This document shows, one piece after another, positions 38,393 through 46,596 of a stretch of DNA of 64,000 nucleotides. A program made the translations under genes and the position numbers. The notes under the pieces were generated by a model, which worked only from the letters and a program-made list of their open reading frames with translations, did no database searches and was not told the origin of the DNA. The DNA is taken from positions 560,501 to 624,500 of the forward strand of contig NZ_JAYKZY010000002.1 of assembly GCF_035818615.1 (NCBI RefSeq), read 5' to 3'. The DNA is from Sphingobium sp. CR2-8. Its GTDB lineage: Bacteria > Pseudomonadota > Alphaproteobacteria > Sphingomonadales > Sphingomonadaceae. Each line of letters begins with the position of its first letter. The stretch's first letter is position 1.

Positions 38393-39199
38393 ATGAACGG
38401 CTTGATGGCAGGAAAGCGCGGCCTCATCATGGGGCTGGCGAACGACAAGTCGCTCGCCTGGGGCATTGCCCGGCAATTGCACGCACAGGGCGCGGAACTG
38501 GCCTTCTCCTACCAGGGCGACGCGCTGGCTAAGCGCGTGCGGCCACTCGCGGAACAGGTCGGCTCGGACTTCCTGATCGACTGCGACGTCACCGACATGG
38601 ACAAGCTCGACGCGGCCTTCGCCGAAATCGAAGCCCGCTGGGGCACGCTCGATTTCGTCGTCCACGCCATCGGCTTTTCCGACAAGAACGAACTGCGCGG
38701 CCTCTACGTCGACACGAGCCTGGAAAACTTCCTGCTGACCATGAACGTGTCTGCTTACAGTTTTGTGGCAATGACGAAGCGCGCCCGCGCTTTGATGCCG
38801 AACGGCGGCAGTATCCTGACGCTGTCTTATTACGGCGCGGAAAAGGTCATCCCCCATTATAACGTCATGGGCGTGGCGAAGGCGGCACTGGAAACCAGCG
38901 TCAAATATCTGGCGATGGACCTGGGTCCGGAAAATATCCGCGTCAACGCGATCTCCGCCGGCCCAATCAAGACGCTGGCCGCCAGCGGCATCGGCGATTT
39001 CCGCTATATTTTGAAGTGGAATGAACTGAACTCCCCGCTGCGCCGCAACGTGACGATCGAGGATGTCGGCGGCGCGGGCCTCTATCTGCTGTCGGACCTC
39101 GCGTCGGGCGTGACCGGCGAAATCCACCATGTCGATGCAGGCTACAACGTCATCGGCATGAAGGCCGAAGACGCCCCGGATATCGCGCTGGATAAGTGA
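38393..39199 (+). CDS. fabI: Enoyl-[acyl-carrier-protein] reductase (NADH)
   Basis: Last reductive step of type II fatty-acid elongation; target of triclosan. The 268-residue short-chain dehydrogenase fold shows the FabI-type GLANDKSLAWGIARQL NAD loop, VVHAIGFSDKNEL, LSYYGAEKVIPHYNVMGVAK with the catalytic Tyr-(x6)-Lys, and AISAGPIKTLAASGI. The ATG at 38393 follows a GGAAAG ribosome site, and the frame upstream of it is only a shadow of yihY. Aligned with yihY before it and a DUF4160 gene four bases after it. Confidence 0.97.
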   Translation: MNGLMAGKRGLIMGLANDKSLAWGIARQLHAQGAELAFSYQGDALAKRVRPLAEQVGSDFLIDCDVTDMDKLDAAFAEIEARWGTLDFVVHAIGFSDKNELRGLYVDTSLENFLLTMNVSAYSFVAMTKRARALMPNGGSILTLSYYGAEKVIPHYNVMGVAKAALETSVKYLAMDLGPENIRVNAISAGPIKTLAASGIGDFRYILKWNELNSPLRRNVTIEDVGGAGLYLLSDLASGVTGEIHHVDAGYNVIGMKAEDAPDIALDK

Positions 39200-39203
39200 T
39201 CGC

Positions 39204-39443
39204 GTGCCCACGGTCCTGCGTGAAGGCAATTTGCGGGTTGTGATTTATACGGACGACCACCCACCGCCCCACGTCCATGTGTTCGGGGAGGGCGAAACCA
39301 AGATCGCCCTTCTCGCACCGGAAGGCGGCGCGGATGTAGTGCGGATCGTGGGCGCCGACCGGCGCGAGAGTCGACGCGCGCTGCAAATCGTGCGAGAAAA
39401 GCGCGATTATCTGCTCGAAAGGTGGAAGGCCATTCATGGGTGA
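39204..39443 (+). CDS. DUF4160 domain protein
   Basis: A 79-residue protein starting at a GTG four bases after fabI. The segment VLREGNLRVVIYTDDHPPPHVHV with the H-P-P-P-H-V-H-V cluster and the ending [10 protein letters not shown] are the hallmarks of DUF4160 (quoted in parts: [27 protein letters not shown]). These small proteins are regularly paired with DUF2442 partners, as here, and have been suggested to act as toxin-antitoxin-like pairs; the activity is not established. The stop overlaps the next gene by eight bases. Confidence 0.85.
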   Translation: MPTVLREGNLRVVIYTDDHPPPHVHVFGEGETKIALLAPEGGADVVRIVGADRRESRRALQIVREKRDYLLERWKAIHG

Positions 39444-39789
39444 GCTGACCCAGTCCCAATTTGACGAGGCCGTGCAGCGCGGCGCGCATGATCTGGCGAT
39501 CAGGCCGCGCGCCCGCGCCGCCCGTTATGATCGGGCAATCGGCCATATCGTGATCGACCTGGTCAGCGGCGCGACCTTTTCCTTCCCGGCCAACCTTGCG
39601 CAAGGTCTGGAGCAGGCGAGCGCGGATCAACTTGAAAAAGTCGAAATCGCTGGCGCAGGCTTTGGTCTGCATTGGGAGGAACTGGACGCCGATCTGACCG
39701 TCGAAGGCTTGATGGCTGGCCGTTTCGGTAGTGTGCGCTATATGGCGCAGCGGTTCGGCTCCGATTGGGATAGTGAAGCAGCAGAATGA
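39436..39789 (+). CDS. DUF2442 domain protein, partner of DUF4160
   Basis: A 117-residue protein overlapping the DUF4160 gene by eight bases and aroC by four (ATGA). The DUF2442 region is in the second half: [21 protein letters not shown] and [21 protein letters not shown], the latter being the conserved I-H-W-P-x-L-D-x-D-I-x-V-x-x-L-L pattern. The first 40 residues are Arg/Ala-rich. In known pairs the DUF2442 member is thought to be the antitoxin- or DNA-binding-like partner; that assignment is inference. Confidence 0.85.
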   Translation: MGELTQSQFDEAVQRGAHDLAIRPRARAARYDRAIGHIVIDLVSGATFSFPANLAQGLEQASADQLEKVEIAGAGFGLHWEELDADLTVEGLMAGRFGSVRYMAQRFGSDWDSEAAE

Positions 39790-40868
39790 GTTTCAACAGT
39801 TTCGGTCGCATATTCCGCTTCACCACCTGGGGCGAAAGCCATGGTCCTGCCATCGGCGCGATCGTCGACGGCTGTCCTCCCGGCCTGCCCTTAAGCGAAG
39901 CCGACATCCAGCCCTGGCTCGATCTGCGCAAGCCCGGCACTTCGAAATTCACCACGCAGCGGCGTGAGGCAGATGAGGTCCGCATCTTGTCGGGCGTATT
40001 CGAAGGGCGCACCACCGGCACCCCGATCAGCCTGATGATCGAGAATACCGACCAGCGGTCGAAGGACTATTCCGACGTCGCCAAGGCCTATCGCCCCGGC
40101 CACGCCGACTATGCCTATGACGCCAAATATGGCTTCCGCGACTATCGCGGCGGCGGGCGCTCCTCCGCGCGCGAAACCGCCAGCCGGGTTGCGGCGGGCG
40201 CGGTCGCCCGCGCTGTCATCCCGCAGGTCGATATCTTCGCCTATGTCAGCGAAATCGGCGGCGATGCGATCGATTATGCCCATTTCGACCCGTCGCAGAT
40301 TGGCCAGAACCCCTTCTTCTGCCCCGACGCGCAAGCCGCCGCGCGCTGGGAAGCGCTTGTTGACGGCGCACGTCTGGAAGGCTCGTCGCTCGGGGCCGTG
40401 GTCGAATGCGTTGCCAGCGGCGTCCCCGCCGGCTGGGGCGCACCGCTCTACGCCAAGCTCGACAGCGAACTGGCCGCCGCGATGATGAGCATCAACGCGG
40501 TCAAGGGCGTGGAGATCGGCGACGGTTTCGCAGCCGGCCGCCTGCGCGGCGAGCAGAATGCAGACCCCATGCGACCCGGAAATGACGGCCCCGTCTTCCT
40601 CGCCAACCATGCCGGTGGCATCGCCGGTGGCATCTCCACCGGCCAGCCGGTCAAGGTTCGCGTCGCGTTCAAGCCGACCAGCTCGATCCTGATCCCGGTC
40701 GAAACCGTCACGCGCGAAGGGGCCGCATCGGACATCATCACCAAGGGCCGCCACGATCCCTGCGTCGGCATTCGCGGCGTGCCGGTCGTCGAAGCGATGA
40801 TGGCGCTGGTGCTGGCCGACCAGAAACTGCTCCACCGCGCCCAATGTGGCGAGTTGACGGAGGACTGA
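39786..40868 (+). CDS. aroC: Chorismate synthase
   Basis: Final step of the shikimate pathway: anti-elimination of phosphate from EPSP using reduced FMN. The 360-residue product has all signatures: [21 protein letters not shown] (first signature, quoted in part as [19 protein letters not shown]), [22 protein letters not shown] (quoted [17 protein letters not shown]), [18 protein letters not shown], and the [19 protein letters not shown] loop. It is translationally coupled to the DUF2442 gene. A strong hairpin lies 182 bases downstream. Confidence 0.97.
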   Translation: MSFNSFGRIFRFTTWGESHGPAIGAIVDGCPPGLPLSEADIQPWLDLRKPGTSKFTTQRREADEVRILSGVFEGRTTGTPISLMIENTDQRSKDYSDVAKAYRPGHADYAYDAKYGFRDYRGGGRSSARETASRVAAGAVARAVIPQVDIFAYVSEIGGDAIDYAHFDPSQIGQNPFFCPDAQAAARWEALVDGARLEGSSLGAVVECVASGVPAGWGAPLYAKLDSELAAAMMSINAVKGVEIGDGFAAGRLRGEQNADPMRPGNDGPVFLANHAGGIAGGISTGQPVKVRVAFKPTSSILIPVETVTREGAASDIITKGRHDPCVGIRGVPVVEAMMALVLADQKLLHRAQCGELTED

Positions 40869-41175
40869 CGCGCCGAACCGCGCCAATCGTGCGCTCAACG
40901 CCGCCGCAGGCCAAGACGACTCGCATGCATTAGGATAATATGCTTTTCATCGCCCGCGGGTGGGCGAGCGGCAGAGCGTAAGCCTGGGGAGCGTCACCAC
41001 GCATCACGCGCGGACTGACGGTCAAAACGTCCCCTCAAAGCCGCGACACGGGCCAGCCATGTCCCCCATGGCTGGCCCATTTCGTGTCCGCTTGAGGGCC
41101 AATCCGGCGCGCGCGGCCCTATGTCGAAAGCAGGGGATGGCGCATCGAGGCTGCACCATCGCATAGGATTGCCCC
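40869..41175 (+). ncRNA. Structured intergenic stretch after aroC, possible small RNA
   Basis: 307 bases without a gene. From about 40940 the sequence folds well on paper: CGCCC/GGGCG (40951-40955 with 40962-40966), a bulged GGGGA-CGT/ACGTCCCC pairing (about 40986-41034), then the terminator-like hairpin at 41050-41078. A GATAAT box lies at 40934-40939 but its -35 is poor. It could equally be the aroC 3' untranslated region. Confidence 0.25.
41050..41078 (+). terminator. Strong 12-bp hairpin downstream of aroC
   Basis: GGGCCAGCCATG (41050-41061) pairs perfectly with CATGGCTGGCCC (41067-41078) around a five-base loop, followed by ATTTCGTG. The T run is short, so it may work with Rho or protect a 3' end. 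Confidence 0.6.
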
Positions 41176-41970
41176 ATGACCAGCCTGCCTTTCACTCAGG
41201 TCGACGCCTTTGCCGACGCCCCCTTCACCGGCAACCCGGCCGCGGTGATGCCGCTCGACGCCTGGCTCGACGACGCGATGCTTCAGGCGATCGCCGAGGA
41301 AAACAACCTGTCCGAAACCGCCTTCACCGTGCCGACCCCGGAGGATCCCGACGCCGACTATGCGCTGCGCTGGTTCACGCCCGCAGTCGAGGTGAGGCTG
41401 TGTGGCCACGCGACGCTGGCGAGCGGCCATGTGCTGATGGCGGAAAAGGGGGGCGACAGCATCCGTTTCCGCACGCGCCACGCCGGCATCCTCACCGTCA
41501 CGCGCGAAGCGGACGGCTATGCCCTGTCGCTGCCCGCCTGGGACATGGCGCCCAAATCTTTGCCGGATCTGGCAGCGGGGCTGGGGGGCGATCCGGCCGA
41601 ATTGCATTGGCGCGACGGTGGCTACAGCCTCTTCCTCTTCCCCGACGCCGCCGCCGTGCGGGCGCTGACGCCCGATTATGCCGCGCTCAAGGTGCTGGGC
41701 GACACGATGCTGATCGCCACCGCACCCGGAGAAGATAGCGACATCGTCAGCCGTGTCTTCGTGCCCGGCGGCGGCGTGAACGAAGATCCCGTCACCGGAT
41801 CGGCCCATTGCCTGCTCACCCCCTTCTGGGCGGCGCGGCTGGGGAAGACGCACTTCAGCGCCTATCAGGCATCATCGCGGGGCGGCCGCCTGGGCTGCAC
41901 GCTCGCCGGTGATCGCGTCGTCCTGACCGGCGCATGCCGCACGGTGATCGAGGGTCGTTTCCACCTCTAA
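41176..41970 (+). CDS. PhzF family protein
   Basis: A 264-residue member of the PhzF isomerase/epimerase fold (two DAP-epimerase-like halves). The N-terminal VDAFADAPFTGNPAAVMPL, catalytic-Glu motif EENNLSETAFTV, LRWFTPAVEVRLCGHATLAS and the C-terminal NEDPVTGSAHCLLTPFWAARLG are the family markers. Phenazine synthesis genes are absent here, so a phenazine role is unlikely; most such homologues have unknown substrates. Monocistronic. Confidence 0.92.
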   Translation: MTSLPFTQVDAFADAPFTGNPAAVMPLDAWLDDAMLQAIAEENNLSETAFTVPTPEDPDADYALRWFTPAVEVRLCGHATLASGHVLMAEKGGDSIRFRTRHAGILTVTREADGYALSLPAWDMAPKSLPDLAAGLGGDPAELHWRDGGYSLFLFPDAAAVRALTPDYAALKVLGDTMLIATAPGEDSDIVSRVFVPGGGVNEDPVTGSAHCLLTPFWAARLGKTHFSAYQASSRGGRLGCTLAGDRVVLTGACRTVIEGRFHL

Positions 41971-41978
41971 CCCCAATT

Positions 41979-42064
41979 CCGTTCGCCCTGAGCCTGTCGA
42001 AGGGCCTTTTTTCTCTTCCTGCACTGGGAGAGGTGTTGGGCTTCGACAAGCTCAGCCCGAACGG
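41979..42064 (+). repeat. Inverted repeat after the PhzF gene
   Basis: Arms CCGTTCGCCCTGAGC... (41979-42006) and GGGCTTCGACAAGCTCAGCC... (42038-42064) are inverted, with a T run after the first arm. Belongs to the CCGTTCG family of 29011-29124 and 60234-60298. Confidence 0.75.
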
Positions 42065-42086
42065 GTACAGGGTTGGGGCCGTCTCC

Positions 42087-43208
42087 CTAACCCGGAAACA
42101 ACCCGATCAACCGCGCCAGCGCCCCGCGCACCGCCGCGCGCTGTTCCTTGCGCGGCGACATGCCGATCCGCACCACCGTCAACCGCTGCGACGGCGAAAT
42201 CAGGATATATTGCCCATTATGCCCGATGCAGCCGAACAGGCTGGCGGGGGCTAGCTCGGGCATCAACGCGCTTTCGCCCCCCTCCCGGTTCAGCCAGAGA
42301 TGCGCGCCATAGGCGGGATTGCGCGGGGAGGGGGATCGCATGAAATCGACCCATTTTTCCGGCAATATCTGGTGCCCGTTGGGCGACCGCCCATGATTGC
42401 GCAACAATTCGCCAAAGCGCCCATAGTCGCGCGCGGTCATGTGCAGGAAACTGCCGCCGATCATCGTGCCTGCCGCATCATATTCGGGCGTCAGGCTGGG
42501 CAATTTGCCCGGCGCCTTCAGCCGCCCGTCAATGAAGGTCTGCATCGCGCGCCGCCGCACGTCGGGATCGGCGCTGCCGGTCAGCATCCGGGTCATCAGG
42601 TCCGACAGGATGATGCTGCTGCCGGTCGAATAGGAAAAGACCGCGCCCGGCGCATGCGCCTGCGGCTTGGCCTCGGCATAGGCGCGCATGTCCTGCGCGC
42701 CGCCCATGAACAGCATGCGCGGCGTGTCGCCGCTTGTGATCGGCTCGCCATCCTCGACATGGTCCAGCCCCGACCGCATCTGCAACAATTGTCGCAGGGT
42801 GATGCCCCCGCGCGGATCGCCCGGCTGGCTCCACGCCGCGACAGGCACCGGCGAATCGAGCGCCAGCCGCCCGTCCGCCACCATCAGTCCCACCAGCACC
42901 GCCGTCACGCTCTTGGCGATCGACCAGGACAGCAGCTTGCTGTCCGGGCCAAAGCCCGGCGCATAGCGTTCCGCAATCACCTCCCCGTCGCGCATGACCA
43001 GCAGCGCGCGGGTGTCGCCCATATCGTCGGTAAACAGCGGATCGATCGCCGCGCGCAGCGCGCCTTCGCCCACCGCCGCGTCGCGCGCGACGGCATAGAC
43101 GGGGTCGGCCGTCGGCGCCGCACGCACGACCAGCGTGCCTGCCCCCACGACGCAGGCTGCGCCCAGCGCCAGTCCAAGACGCTTTACGATTCGGCTATCG
43201 ATCTGCAT
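42087..43208 (-). CDS. Serine hydrolase of the beta-lactamase/class C family
   Basis: An exported serine hydrolase (373 residues) related to class C beta-lactamases, DD-peptidases and 6-aminohexanoate-dimer hydrolase. An N-terminal hydrophobic segment (LGLALGAACVVGAGTLVV) serves as signal or anchor. The nucleophile motif SxxK is SIAK in LLSWSIAKSVTAVL, and FSYSTGSSIILSDLM supplies the Tyr of the Y-x-N-like second motif. ITLRQLLQMRSGLDHVED is typical of the family. Divergent from the small Cys-containing protein. Substrate cannot be inferred. Confidence 0.9.
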   Translation of the reverse strand: MQIDSRIVKRLGLALGAACVVGAGTLVVRAAPTADPVYAVARDAAVGEGALRAAIDPLFTDDMGDTRALLVMRDGEVIAERYAPGFGPDSKLLSWSIAKSVTAVLVGLMVADGRLALDSPVPVAAWSQPGDPRGGITLRQLLQMRSGLDHVEDGEPITSGDTPRMLFMGGAQDMRAYAEAKPQAHAPGAVFSYSTGSSIILSDLMTRMLTGSADPDVRRRAMQTFIDGRLKAPGKLPSLTPEYDAAGTMIGGSFLHMTARDYGRFGELLRNHGRSPNGHQILPEKWVDFMRSPSPRNPAYGAHLWLNREGGESALMPELAPASLFGCIGHNGQYILISPSQRLTVVRIGMSPRKEQRAAVRGALARLIGLFPG

Positions 43209-43227
43209 AAGCCGGCGCCCTTACTAA

Positions 43228-43566
43228 ATGGGAATGAAAAGGGCCATGGTGGTTCGACGCAAATGGTGGATATTGGCCGGGCTGCTCGTTCTGGCGCTAC
43301 TCGCGCTTGTCGCGTGGCAAGGCACGAGCCTCAACGCCCGCGCGCAGCTTGGTGCGGCCTATGGGGCACGCATCGGCTGTTCGTGCCGCTATGTCGAAGG
43401 GCGCGCCATGGGCAGCTGCAACGACGACAAGGAACCGGGCATGGGCCTAGTGCGCCTGACCGACCTGCCCGACCAGCGCGCCGTGGAAGGCAGCGTCCCC
43501 CTGCTCGCCAGCCGCACCGCGCGGTTCAAGCCCGGCTGGGGGTGTTTGCTCGATCCGGTGGAGTGA
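43228..43566 (+). CDS. Small membrane-anchored Cys-containing protein, unknown
   Basis: A 112-residue protein with one N-terminal helix (WWILAGLLVLALLALVAW) and a periplasmic part containing GCSCRYVEGRAMGSCNDD and a further Cys near the end (WGCLLDP), four cysteines in all. I recognise no family. It is divergent from the serine hydrolase with 19 bases between starts, an arrangement that suggests a functional link (an accessory or secreted partner) but does not show one. In-frame ATGs at 43234 and 43246 are alternative starts; AAAAGGG would serve the last. Confidence 0.65.
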   Translation: MGMKRAMVVRRKWWILAGLLVLALLALVAWQGTSLNARAQLGAAYGARIGCSCRYVEGRAMGSCNDDKEPGMGLVRLTDLPDQRAVEGSVPLLASRTARFKPGWGCLLDPVE

Positions 43567-43628
43567 TGGGAAGGTCTCACGCGCCACGCCTGCTTGCCTT
43601 CTAAGCCGTCCTCACAGTGCCGCTTGGT

Positions 43629-43880
43629 CGTCACCCCAGCGAAGGCTGGGGTCTCAGGCGCCGGCGAGATGCGATCAGGCTGCGCAGCGACTTATATCAA
43701 AACGCGATGATGCTGACCCATAGAGCAGTTCCCCGGCGCAGGCCGGGGTCCAGTCCCGCGCTCAAAACTGGATCCCGGCCTGCGCCGGGGAACAACTGAC
43801 TATAGGTTCTTATCGATGCAACTTGATATTATACCGTCGCGCGCCTCTGCCTGAGATGCCAGCCTTCGCTGGCATGACGA
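43629..43880 (+). repeat. Cluster of palindromic repeats (gap 43567-43981)
   Basis: This gap of 415 bases holds no gene. It contains four repeat units in mirror order: 43629-43660 (CGTCACCCCAGCGAAGGC...), 43728-43753 (GTTCCCCGGCGCAGGCC...), then inverted copies at 43768-43793 and 43851-43880. The outer pair and the inner pair are inverted repeats of different subfamilies, so one composite element appears nested inside another. Confidence 0.8.
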
Positions 43881-43981
43881 GATGTGAAGACGGCTTTCAT
43901 GGAAAGGCGCCTCCACCCAGTCTCCCGTCAACATCGTCCAACCCCCTAGCCCCACCACCCCCCAACCGCTAAGGCTCCCCC

Positions 43982-45752
43982 ATGCGGCCCGACATTCCCA
44001 CGCTTCTCCACGACATATTCGGTTTCACCGCTTTTCGCGGGGTGCAGGAACAGGTGGTGGGCCGCGTCATGGCGGGGCGACCGACGCTGGCGATCATGCC
44101 GACCGGCGCGGGCAAGTCGCTCTGCTATCAATTGCCCTCCGCCGCGCTCGATGGCTGCTGCGTCGTCGTCTCGCCGCTGATCGCGCTGATGCACGACCAG
44201 TTGCGCGCGGCCAATGCCGTGGGCCTGCGCGCCGCCAGCCTGACCAGCGTCGACGCCGACTGGCGCGAGACGCAGGACCGCCTGCGCAACGGCGATCTCG
44301 ACCTGCTCTATGTCGCGCCCGAACGCGCCAGCCAGGAACCGTTCCGCAACCTGCTCCGCGCGGCCAAGGTCGCGCTGTTCGCCATCGACGAAGCCCATTG
44401 CGTCTCCGAATGGGGCCATGATTTCCGCCCCGACTATCGCCTGCTGCGCCCGCTGCTGGACGAATTTCCCGATGTCCCGCGCCTGGCGCTCACCGCGACA
44501 GCCGACGCGCACACGCGCGAGGATATCCTCGTCCAGCTCGGCATCCCGCGCGACGGCCTCATCATCTCGGGCTTCGACCGGCCCAATATTCGCTACGCCG
44601 TCTACCCGCGTGACGGCCTCACCCGCCAGTTGAACGACCTCGTCGCCGCCAATCCCGGTCCCGGCATCGTCTATGCCCAAACCCGCGCCGCGACCGAGAA
44701 GCTGGCCGAAACGCTGGGCAAGGGCGGCCGCGCCGTGCGCGCGTATCATGCCGGGCTGGACCCGGCGGTGCGCGCGCGTAATCAGGCCGCTTTCATCGCC
44801 AGCGAAGATATGGTGATGGTCGCCACCGTTGCCTTCGGCATGGGCATCGACAAGCCCGATGTGCGCTTCGTCGCCCATGCGGGCCTGCCCAAATCCATCG
44901 AGGGCTATTATCAGGAATCGGGCCGCGCGGGCCGTGACGGCGAACCGGCGGTCGCGCATCTCTTCTGGGGCGCGGAGGATTTCGCCCGCGCCCGCATGCG
45001 CATCGCCGAACTGGAGCAGAGCCGCCAGCAGGGTGAACGCACCCGCATCGCCGCCTTGGGCGCGCTGGTGGAGACCGCTACCTGTCGCCGCGCGATCCTG
45101 CTGCGCCATTTCGGCGAAGACCCGCCCGCCACCTGCGGCAATTGCGACAATTGCCTCTCGCCCCCGCCAGCGTCGACGCCACGCAGGTGGCGCGCAAATA
45201 TCTCTCCGCCGTCTATCGCACCGGGCAGAGTTTCGGCGCGGGCCATATCGAAGCGGTGCTGACCGGCGCGGCGAACGACAAGGTGCGCGAACGCGGCCAT
45301 GACAAGATTTCCGTCCATGGCATCGTATCGGGTGATGAAACCGCGCTGCTACGCCCGGTGTCGCGCGCGCTGCTGGTGCGCGACGCGCTGGAGACGACCG
45401 AACATGGCGGGCTGATGCTCGGCCCCAATGCCCGCACGATCCTTCGGGGGAGGAGGAGGTCCGCATCCTCATGCCGCCCAAGCGCGAACGACGTGGCCGC
45501 AATGCCCGCAACGGCGCGGACGCCAATCCGGTCGGCGATCCGCTGTTCGACGCCTTGCGCGCCTGCCGCCGCGAACTGGCGCAGGAAGCGGGCGTGCCGC
45601 CCTATGTCATCTTCCACGATTCGACGCTGCGCGAAATGGCCGAACAGCGCCCCTCGACCATCCGCGAAATGAGCCATATCAGCGGCATCGGCCAGAAGAA
45701 GCTGGACGCCTGGGGCGACGCGTTTCTGGTGACGATCCGGCCCTATCTTTGA
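43982..45752 (+). pseudogene. recQ: ATP-dependent DNA helicase RecQ, two frameshifts
   Basis: RecQ unwinds DNA 3'-5' in recombinational repair. The frame from 43982 gives a full helicase core: motif 0 FGFTAFRGVQEQVV, Walker A MPTGAGKSLCYQLP, DEAH box AIDEAHCVSEWGHDFRPDY, LTATAD, and motif VI YYQESGRAGRDGEPA, then the zinc-binding CGNCDNC. It then breaks at C5 (45161-45165) and again at G5 (45446-45450). Adding one base at each restores SPPASVDATQVARKYLSAVYR, the winged-helix domain (with GHDKISVHGI) and the HRDC domain (REMSHISGIGQKKLDAWG) ending at 45752. The repaired protein is about 590 residues, normal for RecQ. The double break in homopolymers points to sequencing error; as given, the gene lacks its winged helix and HRDC domain. 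Confidence 0.9.
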
Positions 45753-45843
45753 CCAGGCTTACATGTGTCCTATCATCTGTCACGCCGCTAGGATGATCGT
45801 CAGGTCGAGAGGTGGGCAGGGCATCATCGCGCTGATAACAGCT

Positions 45844-45909
45844 GTTCCCCGGCGAAGGCCGGGGTCCAGTTGAGAGTGCGGGCCTGGACCCCGGCCTTCG
45901 CCGGGGAAC
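45844..45909 (+). repeat. Inverted palindromic repeat pair (gap 45753-46121)
   Basis: Unit 45844-45869 (GTTCCCCGGCGAAGGCCGGG...) and its inverted copy 45884-45909 are perfect complements over 26 bases. The rest of this 369-base gap shows no gene or RNA that I can support. Confidence 0.85.
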
Positions 45910-46121
45910 GTTCAAGGGGTGCCCTGCAATATCATCAGCGTGATCCAGGGTAACGATATGTCGGGAATAGGAAAGTTAATGTCTTAACTGGCGGGAAATG
46001 TGGGAAGTTAAGCGATGCAAATCCTATTTTCCTCTGCGTCCTTTGCGCCTCTGCGCGCACCAAATATCTTGAAACCGGCGCGGCCAGCGCGCATGGCTCG
46101 CGCCGAAGGAGACCGCATCTC

Positions 46122-46550
46122 ATGTTCCGCAAGCTGACCGACCGCATTCTCGTATCCCCGCAGATCAGCGTTGATCAGGTCGCAGAGGCGAAGGCGCAGG
46201 GCGTCACCCTCATCATCAACAATCGCCCCGACGACGAAGAACCGGGCCAAGTGAACGGGGCCGAGATCGAAGCCGCGGCCAAGGCGGCGGGCATCGCCTA
46301 TCTCGCCGTGCCGGTCGCCCATGGCGGCTTTGCCCCCTGGCAGCTGGACGACATGGCGCAGGCGCTGGAACAGGCAGGGGACGGCAAGCTGCTCGCCTAT
46401 TGCCGCTCGGGCACGCGCAGCACCTTGCTCTGGGCGCTGACCCGCGCACGGGCTGGCGATAATGGCGACGTCCTGGCCGCGCAGGCCGCCGCCGCCGGCT
46501 ACGACATCGCCCCCGTCCGCCAGATCATGGACGCGCTCGCGGGACAGTGA
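46122..46550 (+). CDS. TIGR01244-family sulfurtransferase/phosphatase-like protein (DUF442)
   Basis: A 142-residue protein with a dual-specificity-phosphatase-like fold. FRKLTDRILVSPQISVDQVAE and LIINNRPDDEEPGQ open the domain and the P-loop CRSGTRS (LLAYCRSGTRSTLLWAL) gives the active-site Cys and Arg. Related domains (Blh, SQR-associated DUF442) are linked to sulfide detoxification, but no sulfur genes surround this one. Monocistronic; divergent or convergent neighbours on both sides. Confidence 0.88.
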   Translation: MFRKLTDRILVSPQISVDQVAEAKAQGVTLIINNRPDDEEPGQVNGAEIEAAAKAAGIAYLAVPVAHGGFAPWQLDDMAQALEQAGDGKLLAYCRSGTRSTLLWALTRARAGDNGDVLAAQAAAAGYDIAPVRQIMDALAGQ

Positions 46551-46596
46551 CGTCAGGTTTTGCCGGAACGCCTACGGCGCTTCGTGCGTCGCAGCC

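Noticed and set aside
41176..41970. Phenazine biosynthesis
   Set aside because: Only a PhzF-fold protein is present, with no phzA/B/D/E/G partners; such homologues are common in bacteria without phenazines.
43946..45526. Minus-strand frame opposite recQ
   Set aside because: Antisense shadow; recQ helicase motifs are on the plus strand.
45844..45909. Intrinsic terminator of recQ
   Set aside because: The hairpin is a repeat-family pair without a T run and also occurs in unrelated positions.
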